Shown in pieces: positions 7,251 to 14,774 of a stretch of DNA of 64,000 nt. The stretch is from an uncultured Sutterella sp. Lineage in GTDB: Bacteria > Pseudomonadota > Gammaproteobacteria > Burkholderiales > Burkholderiaceae_F. The notes beneath the pieces were generated by a model that had not been told where the DNA came from, searched no databases, and was given only the letters and a program-made list of their open reading frames with translations. Location: positions 67,495 through 131,494 of the forward strand of contig CALEAW010000064.1 in assembly GCA_937943605.1 (NCBI GenBank), read 5' to 3'. The position numbers were made by a program, and so were the translations under genes. The stretch's first letter is position 1, and every line of letters starts with the position of its first letter.

Positions 7251-9089
7251 GTGTTAGATCAAAAAACTGAGATTACTTCATTTCACTTAGAGTCTTGTAC
7301 CACTTTGCCAGAGCTTTTTACCAACAGTGTTCATCTCTATCCCCATCACGAAGCTATACGTCAATTTAATAAATCTCGCAAGATATGGGAAAGCACCACC
7401 TATCAACAACTTAATAAAGCGATTACTCAGTGGAGAAAAGCATTTTCCCTATTGGATCTACCAAAAGGAACTCGAGTGGGTATCCTTATTCCCAATGGCA
7501 TTGACCACGTATGCGCCGATCAAGCCGCGTTAGCAAATGGACTAGTAACCGTACCATTACATGCGATTGATACACCTGGAGCAAGCGCATTTATTCTTTC
7601 GGATAGTCAAGCTAAAGTTTTAATTACAAACAATATCAATCGTTGGTTAAACATTGCTAAGGCCATCGATAAACTGCCACATTTGACTCATATCATCATC
7701 ACAGAAGAGTTTCCTACACCCTCATTAGATAGCAACCAAATTATTTTTAGCCTCAGCGAATGGCTCGCCGCATCTAACTCACAGCCCATTCCATCAATAG
7801 CTCCTCAAGAATCCGACCTCGCTAGCATCGTTTATACCTCTGGAACGACAGGACGCCCGAAAGGAGTTTTATTAACTCATAAAAACATCGTCAGTAATGT
7901 TAAAGCAACGTTGAAGTGCGTCGCTCCTAGATCAGGGGATGTTTTTCTGTCAATCCTTCCTTTATCTCACACATTTGAACGAACAGCTGGTTACTATCTT
8001 GCTTTGGCTACAGGATGTACCATCGCCTACAACCGCTCGATATTACTTCTTGCTGAGGATCTTAAAAAGATTCGTCCCAATGTAATTATTGCCGTTCCTC
8101 GAGTATATGAACGGTTTTATGCTCGCATCAAAGAGGATCTCAAAAAGGCTAGCCAATTCAATCGTTACCTTTTCAATCAAGCTGTAGAAACCGGTTGGAG
8201 AGATTTTTGTCATCACAACAAACTACCTACCGAGCCGAGTCACGACGCTTGGTTCGATTTTTTATTGAAACCTCTCTACAAAAATATTGCCTCACGACTA
8301 TCCACGCAATTCGGGGGACGTCTCCGTATTGCCATCTCAGGAGGCGCGTCGCTCAACAAAGAAATTGCTAGAACGTTTTGCAGTTTAGGTCTGCCTATTA
8401 TTCAAGGGTATGGCATGACAGAAGCTAGCCCGATTATTTCGGGTAATTCGCTTACACTCAACCAACCCAACACCGTCGGCTTACCTTTTGAAAACGTACA
8501 AATTCGATTAAGTAACGAGGGCGAAATACAAATCAAAGGAGCAAGCATTACAAACGGCTACTGGAATCGCCCTGAAGATACCGCGCATGCATTTACAGCT
8601 GATGGTTGGTTTAAAACAGGGGATATCGGGGAATTCACCCCTGACGGCTTGCTCAAAATTAAAGGGCGCATTAAAGAAATCATCGTCACCAGTACAGGAG
8701 AAAAGATACCCCCTGCAGACCTTGAAAGCGCGATTGAAACCAACGACCTCTTTTCTCAGTGTTATATTGTTGGTGAAAATCGTCCATATTTAGGGCTCAT
8801 CACAGTCCTATCACCGACAGGATGGGAAGCGCTAGCTCACGAATGTCATGTAGACCCTACTGATCTAACGAACTTAAACATCCCAGCGGTGAAATCTTTA
8901 GCACTTAAACGTGCTAAAGAAGCTGCAAAAGATTTTCCTAACTATGCATTACCGAGAGCGATTGTACTGACCACAACCCCGTGGACAATTGAGAACGGGC
9001 TTATCACCCCAACCCTCAAACTCAAGAGAATTCCCCTTTCTCAAAAATTTGAAAAAGAAATTGCTCAACTGTACGCAACGCATGGTTAA
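7251..9089 (+). CDS. Long-chain acyl-CoA synthetase (AMP-forming)
   Basis: ANL-superfamily adenylating enzyme, 612 residues, of the long-chain fatty acid-CoA ligase type. The core motif IVYTSGTTGRPKGVLLTH is at 193-210. The A5 region reads GYGMTEASPIISGN, the A8 hinge region GWFKTGDIGEFTPDG, and IKEIIVTSTGEKIPPADLE carries the typical post-hinge segment. It likely activates fatty acids for membrane lipid use at the inner membrane face. The start is GTG with a strong SD (AGAGGAGGAA at 7235-7244). Substrate length cannot be told from sequence. No neighbouring fatty-acid genes support a narrower call. Confidence 0.88.
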   Translation: MLDQKTEITSFHLESCTTLPELFTNSVHLYPHHEAIRQFNKSRKIWESTTYQQLNKAITQWRKAFSLLDLPKGTRVGILIPNGIDHVCADQAALANGLVTVPLHAIDTPGASAFILSDSQAKVLITNNINRWLNIAKAIDKLPHLTHIIITEEFPTPSLDSNQIIFSLSEWLAASNSQPIPSIAPQESDLASIVYTSGTTGRPKGVLLTHKNIVSNVKATLKCVAPRSGDVFLSILPLSHTFERTAGYYLALATGCTIAYNRSILLLAEDLKKIRPNVIIAVPRVYERFYARIKEDLKKASQFNRYLFNQAVETGWRDFCHHNKLPTEPSHDAWFDFLLKPLYKNIASRLSTQFGGRLRIAISGGASLNKEIARTFCSLGLPIIQGYGMTEASPIISGNSLTLNQPNTVGLPFENVQIRLSNEGEIQIKGASITNGYWNRPEDTAHAFTADGWFKTGDIGEFTPDGLLKIKGRIKEIIVTSTGEKIPPADLESAIETNDLFSQCYIVGENRPYLGLITVLSPTGWEALAHECHVDPTDLTNLNIPAVKSLALKRAKEAAKDFPNYALPRAIVLTTTPWTIENGLITPTLKLKRIPLSQKFEKEIAQLYATHG

Positions 9090-9179
9090 TGCTTACATAA
9101 CTAGCAAAACAATTTAAGCAAGAACCATTCTTATCTTTAGTACAATGACGCACCTACTTTTTTTGTATCGATGTAATAA

Positions 9180-10496
9180 ATGAGCACCAATAGCTACCAA
9201 CCACAGCCGCGGAAACTTTTACCAGAATGGATGATCGGTATGACAGACCGCATCATGGATTACTACACAAAACGATACTTGCATTGTGATCCTGTCATCC
9301 TGCAAAATCCCCCTCCCCCACAGGAAGGGCACAAATATTTGTTGTACGCTCATATCCCGTTTTGTCATACTCTTTGTTCGTATTGCACTTTCCATCGTTT
9401 TCTTTTTAAAGAACACGTTGCGCGTGCGTATTTTGTGAATTTGCGTAAAGAAATGGACTATGTCAAAGCCCTAGGCTATGACTTCCATTCCATGTATGTT
9501 GGCGGTGGTACCACAACCATCATTGAAGAAGAGCTGATTAGAACGCTAGAACACGCGAAAAAACTCTTTCCGTCCATTAAAGAAATCTCGTGCGAAACCG
9601 ATCCTCAAATCATTACCACGCCTCAATTTAAAAACTTGAAGGGGTTGGTCGATCGTATGTCGATTGGCGTTCAAAGCTTTAATGATGAACTATTAAAGCT
9701 TTCCGATCGATACGAAAAGTTCGGGTCTGGAGAACAAATTTTTGAGCGTCTTCAGTATGCTCAAGAGCTATTCCCCACTTGCAATATTGATATGATGTTT
9801 GGTTTCCGAGGTCAAACATTAGATATGTTGCATGACGATATGGAAAAGATTTGGCAGCTCAATCCGCGCCAGGTCACAACCTATCCGTTGATGGTCACAT
9901 CTCAAACACGTAAGAGTGTGAAAAACGTGATAGCCGCTGGAGGCAATCAGCTCGCTGATCAATACCGTGTTATTTTGGACACCCTAGGCTCTCGTTATAA
10001 CCATTTAACATCCTGGACGTTTGGACGTACTCACGATGAGGGGTTTGACGAATATGTCGTAGACTATGATGAATATTTGGGCGTAGGTTCTGGTGCTTTC
10101 AGTTTTCTGAATGACAGTCTCTACGTTAATACATTTAGCTTGCGCCGATATGGCGAACGTATTGCCAATGGTAATACGGGGGTTGAACGCAGACGTCAAT
10201 TTGACCAACATGCCATTCTTCAATATCGTTTGATGTTAGGTCTGTTCTCTCATCGTCTTTCTCGAAAGTACTTCCGAGAAGTTCACGGGGTTGATGTAGA
10301 TAGAGCACTAACTAAAGAAATGTTAGGCTTAAAAATTGCAGGGGCAATTAAGGACGACCCAACTGACCCTGACAATATTATTGTCACTGATGCTGGTAAA
10401 TTCCTGGGTTTAGTCATGATGAAAGCCTTCTACTCTGCTATGGATAATGTCCGAGCAGAGTTGAGACAACCGCTCAAAGAAGAAGATTACTCCTAA
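9180..10496 (+). CDS. Radical SAM protein, HemN/HemW (coproporphyrinogen oxidase-like) family
   Basis: A 438-residue protein with the radical-SAM cluster motif C62-x3-C66-x2-C69 in IPFCHTLCSYCTFHRF, the glycine-rich YVGGGTTTI segment, and SIGVQSFNDELLKLSDR typical of the HemN/HemW/ChuW family. The C-terminal part is the HemN-type extension (residues about 330-420). The true HemN motif CxxxCxxCxC is absent (Phe instead of the fourth Cys), so coproporphyrinogen decarboxylation is doubtful; heme chaperone or anaerobic heme-handling roles are possible. It lies upstream of the hydrogenase operon but is separated from it by a terminator and 420 bp. It is not HydE or HydG. Confidence 0.8.
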   Translation: MSTNSYQPQPRKLLPEWMIGMTDRIMDYYTKRYLHCDPVILQNPPPPQEGHKYLLYAHIPFCHTLCSYCTFHRFLFKEHVARAYFVNLRKEMDYVKALGYDFHSMYVGGGTTTIIEEELIRTLEHAKKLFPSIKEISCETDPQIITTPQFKNLKGLVDRMSIGVQSFNDELLKLSDRYEKFGSGEQIFERLQYAQELFPTCNIDMMFGFRGQTLDMLHDDMEKIWQLNPRQVTTYPLMVTSQTRKSVKNVIAAGGNQLADQYRVILDTLGSRYNHLTSWTFGRTHDEGFDEYVVDYDEYLGVGSGAFSFLNDSLYVNTFSLRRYGERIANGNTGVERRRQFDQHAILQYRLMLGLFSHRLSRKYFREVHGVDVDRALTKEMLGLKIAGAIKDDPTDPDNIIVTDAGKFLGLVMMKAFYSAMDNVRAELRQPLKEEDYS

Positions 10497-10517
10497 GTTT
10501 TACTCCTTCTGAAATCC

Positions 10518-10557
10518 AAACCTCGAACAAGAACTTCTTCATTGTTCGAGGTTTTTT
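10518..10557 (+). terminator. Intrinsic terminator after the radical SAM gene
   Basis: A 13-bp stem (arms 10518-10530 and 10542-10554, core CCTCGAACAA / TTGTTCGAGG) with an 11-base loop runs into six T residues. Confidence 0.88.
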
Positions 10558-10918
10558 ACTTCTTGCGCCTAGAAAAAACAGCAAAAATTGGTCTAGGTAA
10601 TTAGTTAGAATGTAAACCCTTTCACCTCTCGATTGACAAAGATTAACAGTTTGTACTTTTTATTTCGATTTCATCAAAATTTCTTCGCCACAAACACGCC
10701 TCTACTACTTTTAGGTAGATCTCATTAACGCAAACCCCCTTAAAATGCACAGCGTGTTTCACCGAAACGCATGGCTTTTATATGCAATCCGTTTCGTTTC
10801 AAAAATTCAGCACGTTGTATCTGTGATTGGCTTCCCCCGAGTTCAGCTTTTCTGACTCTGCCACTCAGAGATTTCACAAGGAACTTTTTAAGTTCTGCTG
10901 ATTCTGGAGAGTTTTTCA
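10558..10918 (+). promoter_or_regulatory. Upstream region of the hydrogenase operon with a possible FNR-like box
   Basis: About 360 bp without a convincing gene lie before hydA. TTGACAAAGATTAA at 10633-10646 matches 8 of 10 fixed positions of the FNR consensus TTGAT-N4-ATCAA, which would fit anaerobic control; the TTGACA could equally be a -35 element. An imperfect palindrome, GCGTGTTTCACCGAAACGC, sits at 10753-10771. The hydA start has GGAGAG about 8 bases upstream. None of the regulatory calls is firm. Confidence 0.3.
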
Positions 10919-12277
10919 ATGTCCAACAATACGATCACGGTTCGTACGTACCTCCCTGGCGCCAACGCCCACGGAGAAGACGGACCTGCTTATCAGGGTA
11001 ATCTCCGAAAGGGAGAACTCCGTAGCATCATTCATATCAACCAAGACCGTTGCGTCGGTTGCGATACGTGCTCTAAATTCTGCCCCGTTGACGCCATTGC
11101 TGGCGGTCTCGGTGCGAAGCATCACATTATTGAAGACGCTTGTCTTTATTGCGGCCAGTGCTTGATTGCTTGCCCGTTCGAAGCCATTGAGCAAATGAGC
11201 TTCGTCGATCAGGTCGAGAAGGCTCTCGCTGACAAGTCTCGTGTCTGCGTTGCTCATCCGTCTCCTGCTGTTCGCGTGTCTCTTTGTGAAGAATTCGGTG
11301 GCAAGCCTGGTGAATTGTCTACAGATCAGATGTCTAATGCTCTTGAAGCTCTTGGCTTCAAAGTCTATGACTGCAACAACTCGGCAGACCAGACCATCCT
11401 TGAAGAAGGCACAGAATTCATCAAGAAAGTACGCTATTGGTTGCTCAACGATCGTAGCGATGACGTCAAGGAAATGGCCGAACATCCGTTCCCGCATTTC
11501 ACGTCCTGCTGCCCTGCCTGGATCAAAAACATGGAAACCAACCATGCCGATTTGATTCCGCATATTTCCACGGCTAAGTCGCCGCTTCAAATGGGTGGTG
11601 CGCTCGCCAAGTCTTGGGGTGCTAAGCATCTCTTCAAGTGCGATCCACGTAAAATCTTCTTCGTTTCCGTCACGCCTTGCACAGCCAAAATCTTTGAAGC
11701 AGCTCGTCCTGAAATGAATAGCGCTTGGAAATGGGCCAAGGAAAATGGAATGATTCCTGAAGACACCCCGTCCTATCAGGATATTGATGCATGCCTTACC
11801 GCTCGTGACCTCGCTGAACTCTTGCGTCGTAAGGGTATCAACCCTCTTACTATGTCCAAGAAGCGTGAGCGTGGCGCCCTCGAAATCTACACTGGCGCTG
11901 GCACGATCTTCGGTAACTCTGGTGGTGTGATGGAAGCCGCTTTGCGTACAGCTTACTTCGTTCTCGCAGGTCAAGAACTCAAGAACGCTGACATCGAAAT
12001 CGTTCGTGGCTACAATAACGCGATCGTTGAAGCAACGATCCCGGTTCCGTTACAAGCTAAGGGTGGCGAAGTTGCAGAAATCCGTGTTTGCGTTGTTAAT
12101 GGGGCCAACCAAGGACTCGAAGAAGTTCTTCGTCGCATCCGCATTGACAAGAACCGCTATCACTTCGTCGAAGTTATGAACTGCCCTGGTGGTTGCGTTA
12201 ACGGTGGTGGTCAGCCTGTTCAACCTGTTGGTACGGCATGGCTCAACCCGACGATCCCACTCCCACTGCGTGCCTAA
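10919..12277 (+). CDS. hydA: [FeFe]-hydrogenase large (catalytic) subunit
   Basis: Catalyses reversible H2 oxidation at an H-cluster. The 452-residue protein is close to the periplasmic Desulfovibrio HydA in layout. It has two [4Fe-4S] motifs (C45/48/51/55 and C75/78/81/85), then L1 TSCCPAW (C197 proton relay, C198 ligand), L2 TPCTAKIFE (C254, K257, E260) and L3 EVMNCPGGCVNGGGQP (C422, C426). The methionine normally before PC in L2 is threonine here. About 15 extra residues follow L2 (around 266-285). There is no signal peptide of its own; export with the Tat-bearing small subunit is expected. Codons are strikingly C-ending compared with neighbours, suggesting high expression. Confidence 0.96.
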   Translation: MSNNTITVRTYLPGANAHGEDGPAYQGNLRKGELRSIIHINQDRCVGCDTCSKFCPVDAIAGGLGAKHHIIEDACLYCGQCLIACPFEAIEQMSFVDQVEKALADKSRVCVAHPSPAVRVSLCEEFGGKPGELSTDQMSNALEALGFKVYDCNNSADQTILEEGTEFIKKVRYWLLNDRSDDVKEMAEHPFPHFTSCCPAWIKNMETNHADLIPHISTAKSPLQMGGALAKSWGAKHLFKCDPRKIFFVSVTPCTAKIFEAARPEMNSAWKWAKENGMIPEDTPSYQDIDACLTARDLAELLRRKGINPLTMSKKRERGALEIYTGAGTIFGNSGGVMEAALRTAYFVLAGQELKNADIEIVRGYNNAIVEATIPVPLQAKGGEVAEIRVCVVNGANQGLEEVLRRIRIDKNRYHFVEVMNCPGGCVNGGGQPVQPVGTAWLNPTIPLPLRA

Positions 12278-12300
12278 CTTTTGTCGCAAGGATTTAAATA

Positions 12301-12657
12301 ATGTTCTCTGAAAACTATGATTACGCCGAGCGCCCTGCTGCGTTGATTTTAGGTCGCCGCGGTTTTCTGAAGGTTGTCGGTCTCTGCGTTGGTGCTGTGG
12401 CTGTTTGCGGTTACGCCATTGGTGACTTGATCGCTCGTCGCGGTGTGATTATCAAGGCTCGTCAGGCTGGTCTCTATCAAGACGACAAGCTCTGCCAGGC
12501 GATGGGGCTTACGTCTTCCCACCAGAATCCTACTGTGATGCAGATCTATAAGGATCTTGGTGCCAAACCGACTGATCACACCATGCATGAATTGCTCCAT
12601 ACTCACTACTATCCGCGTACGATGCTCGCGTCCATAACGGAGGCACACCATGGCTAA
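12301..12657 (+). CDS. hydB: [FeFe]-hydrogenase small subunit with Tat signal
   Basis: A 118-residue protein with a twin-arginine motif GRRGFLK (18-24) followed by a hydrophobic stretch (25-43), then the iron-hydrogenase small-subunit region ending MHELLHTHYYPRT, which parallels the LLHTHWF segment of Desulfovibrio HydB. In that family the small subunit wraps the catalytic subunit and carries it folded through Tat to the periplasm. SD AAGGA lies 8 bases before the ATG. It starts 23 bases after hydA and its end overlaps the cytochrome b gene by 8 bases, so the three genes are clearly one operon. Confidence 0.92.
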   Translation: MFSENYDYAERPAALILGRRGFLKVVGLCVGAVAVCGYAIGDLIARRGVIIKARQAGLYQDDKLCQAMGLTSSHQNPTVMQIYKDLGAKPTDHTMHELLHTHYYPRTMLASITEAHHG

Positions 12658-13318
12658 TGACCGTATTCTTCGTTTCCACGCCCCCGATAAGGTGTTCCAC
12701 TCCGTGAACGCTATCACGTGGTTCGCCTTGCTCTTTACGGGCGTTTATGCTTATTTTTGCAATCCTGAAGCTAGCGCTGCAGAAGCAACGATGCTCGCTC
12801 ACCTTATTCTTGGTGTAGTGTTCACGTTTAACCTGCTAGGCTTCATCGTGCTTGCTCCTGATCGTTTTGCTCTCATTCTTCGCGCTTGCTTGGAATGGGA
12901 TCGCAACACGATCATGTGGTTCCGCAACTTTGGTGGCTATCCTCGCCGCTTCTTCAAGATTCCCTTTGGTCCTGTTGAAGTACCGCCTCAGGGTCGCTAT
13001 AACGGTGGTCAGAAAGCTTCCTACTTGCTCTTCATGGGCATGATCGCCGCTTTGACAGTTACGGGTTGGATGCTTTGGATCGGCGCACCGCTTCTTGGTA
13101 AGGCAGCTTTCTTGTGGACTTTCTACTTCCACGTTTGGGGCTCCATTATCGTTTCCGTGTTGGTCGTTTGCGCTCATATTCCGCTTGCTCTCCTCTCAAT
13201 GGAACACTTCAAGGGTATTTGGCGTCTTGGCCCCGGTACGATTTCTGTTGAAGCTGCCGAACATCACGCTCCGACCTGGTTCGAACGTGACGTTGTGCGC
13301 ACCAACATTGAAAAGTAA
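12650..13318 (+). CDS. Formate-dehydrogenase-gamma-type cytochrome b subunit of the hydrogenase
   Basis: A 222-residue integral membrane protein with four predicted helices (about 22-38, 50-70, 120-142, 155-180), resembling FdnI/FdoI cytochrome b556. Candidate heme ligands are H10/H17 in RFHAPDKVFH, the histidine in the second helix (MLAHLILG), and those in FYFHVWG and CAHIPLAL near the fourth helix. In formate dehydrogenase this subunit passes electrons from the periplasmic enzyme to menaquinone. The overlap with hydB implies the same role here, giving a membrane-bound, quinone-linked [FeFe]-hydrogenase. Desulfovibrio HydAB has no such partner. SD GGAGG lies just before the ATG. Confidence 0.9.
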   Translation: MANDRILRFHAPDKVFHSVNAITWFALLFTGVYAYFCNPEASAAEATMLAHLILGVVFTFNLLGFIVLAPDRFALILRACLEWDRNTIMWFRNFGGYPRRFFKIPFGPVEVPPQGRYNGGQKASYLLFMGMIAALTVTGWMLWIGAPLLGKAAFLWTFYFHVWGSIIVSVLVVCAHIPLALLSMEHFKGIWRLGPGTISVEAAEHHAPTWFERDVVRTNIEK

Positions 13319-13352
13319 TCCTCTCTGATCAATAGATCATTGATGTGATATA

Positions 13353-13382
13353 AAAGAAGGCAGTCTCTTGACTGCCTTCTTT
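13353..13382 (+). terminator. Intrinsic terminator after the hydrogenase operon
   Basis: A 13-bp perfect stem (AAAGAAGGCAGTC / GACTGCCTTCTTT) with a TCTT loop, followed by CGTTTTTG. It separates the structural genes from hydF. Confidence 0.88.
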
Positions 13383-13427
13383 CGTTTTTGAGAGTCAAAG
13401 AAATTATCTTTTTGACCTTTTTTGCCT

Positions 13428-14681
13428 ATGAAGAAAATCATGGTTGAAACCCCAAAAGGCTTACGACTCCACATCGGTCTCTTTGGTAAACGCAATGCGG
13501 GCAAAAGCTCGCTAATTAATGCCCTGACCAATCAAAATATTTCTATCGTTTCTGACGTTGCAGGAACAACAACTGATCCTGTTGAAAAAGCCTGTGAATT
13601 AGCACCGATAGGGCCTGTTGTCCTGATTGATACTGCTGGCATTGATGATATTGGTCCCCTTGGATTAGCGCGCGTCGAACGAACAAAGAATGTTTTGCAA
13701 TGGGTTGACATTGCCATTATTGTCGGCAACGCTCAAAACTTTGACCGCTATGAAGAAGATTTAATAAAAGAAGCCCTTCAGCTCGGCACCCCTACTATTT
13801 TGGCTCTAAATAAATCGTCTTTATACCCTATTGATTCAGTTTTCTTAAACAGAATCCGCTCGTTCGGATTACCTTTTGTTCAAACGGACGCACAAGATCG
13901 TATTGGTATTGAAGATCTGCGACAAGCCATCATTTCCATAGCTGCTGACCATATCCCCGAAGACCGACTATTAGTCGGAGACTTAGTCGGCGCAGGAGAT
14001 ACGGTGATTCTCGTGACTCCGATAGATACAGGCGCACCCAAAGGAAGACTCATCCTCCCTCAGGTTCAAGCTATTCGAGAACTCTTAGATGCACATGCTA
14101 AATGTTTTGTCGTACAACAAGACAAAGTCTCTGAGTGTCTCAACGAGCTACGTAAACCTCCTAAACTTGTCATAGCAGATTCACAAGTCATCATGGATGT
14201 AGCAAATCAAACACCAGAGAGCATCCCGCTGACAACTTTTTCCATCCAAATGGCTTACTCAAAATCTGATGTCATTTCTATGGCTGAAGGAACTGCCGCT
14301 TTAGCTTCCTTGCAAGACGGAGATCGAGTACTCATATGTGAAACCTGTAGCCACCATCCTCAAAAAGATGATATTGGCCGCGTCAAGATCCCTCGTTGGC
14401 TTAAACAAAAAACAGGAAAAAATCTCATCATCGAAATCGCAGTTGGTAAAGACTTCCCTGTCGATTTAAGTCCCTATAAGGTTCTTATTCAATGCGGCGG
14501 TTGTGTTGTCACAAGACGCCATATGCTGTCACGCTTACGAGCAGCACGTGCCCAAAATGTCCCTATGACCAATTACGGCTTAACCATATCATATTTACAG
14601 GGGGTTATCGAGCGTGTCTTGCTTTGTCATCCTGATGCCTTAGTAGCCTATAAAAAAGCTCTTGAGCGAGCAACAAATTAA
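13428..14681 (+). CDS. hydF: [FeFe]-hydrogenase H-cluster maturation GTPase HydF
   Basis: Scaffold and delivery protein for the 2Fe subcluster of the H-cluster. The 417-residue product has the P-loop GKRNAGKSS (20-28), the switch region VAGTTTDPVEKA, and the HydF cluster motif: C307-S-H309 (ETCSHH) and C356-GG-C359 (QCGGCVV), the CxHx(46)CxxC pattern. The G4 motif reads NKSS instead of NKxD, which may weaken guanine specificity. The ATG at 13428 was preferred over TTG at 13422; ATG at 13440 is also possible, as no start has a clear SD. A terminator separates it from hydABC, so it probably has its own promoter. The radical SAM maturases HydE and HydG are not in the window. Confidence 0.94.
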   Translation: MKKIMVETPKGLRLHIGLFGKRNAGKSSLINALTNQNISIVSDVAGTTTDPVEKACELAPIGPVVLIDTAGIDDIGPLGLARVERTKNVLQWVDIAIIVGNAQNFDRYEEDLIKEALQLGTPTILALNKSSLYPIDSVFLNRIRSFGLPFVQTDAQDRIGIEDLRQAIISIAADHIPEDRLLVGDLVGAGDTVILVTPIDTGAPKGRLILPQVQAIRELLDAHAKCFVVQQDKVSECLNELRKPPKLVIADSQVIMDVANQTPESIPLTTFSIQMAYSKSDVISMAEGTAALASLQDGDRVLICETCSHHPQKDDIGRVKIPRWLKQKTGKNLIIEIAVGKDFPVDLSPYKVLIQCGGCVVTRRHMLSRLRAARAQNVPMTNYGLTISYLQGVIERVLLCHPDALVAYKKALERATN

Positions 14682-14707
14682 TTCTCCATAAGCAAAATCA
14701 GCAAAAA

Positions 14708-14754
14708 AAAGGTAGGTTTGCATAAGCTAATAAACTTAGACAACACCTACCTTT
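14708..14754 (-). terminator. Terminator between hydF and prfC
   Basis: A 10-bp stem (AAAGGTAGGT / ACCTACCTTT) with a 27-base loop. On the minus strand it is followed by a run of eight T, so it ends prfC; on the plus strand it may also stop hydF transcripts. Confidence 0.7.
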
Positions 14755-14774
14755 AAATAATAACAGCTCAGGAA

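Noticed and set aside
9180..10496. Radical SAM gene as HydE or HydG
   Set aside because: Motifs and C-terminal extension are of the HemN/HemW family; HydE/HydG signatures are missing.
10772..10785. Sigma-54 (-24/-12) look-alike TGGC...TGCA before hydA
   Set aside because: GG-to-GC spacing is one base too short and the rest of the consensus is absent.
10771..11001. 76-codon plus-strand frame overlapping the hydA start
   Set aside because: It overlaps the well-supported hydA start and its product has no recognisable features.
10916..11974. 352-codon open frame antisense to hydA
   Set aside because: It is a by-product of the C-rich codon use of hydA; its protein shows no family motif and it has no SD.
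12836..13177. 113-codon frame antisense to the hydrogenase cytochrome b
   Set aside because: No motifs, and the sense strand has clear membrane helices and heme histidines.
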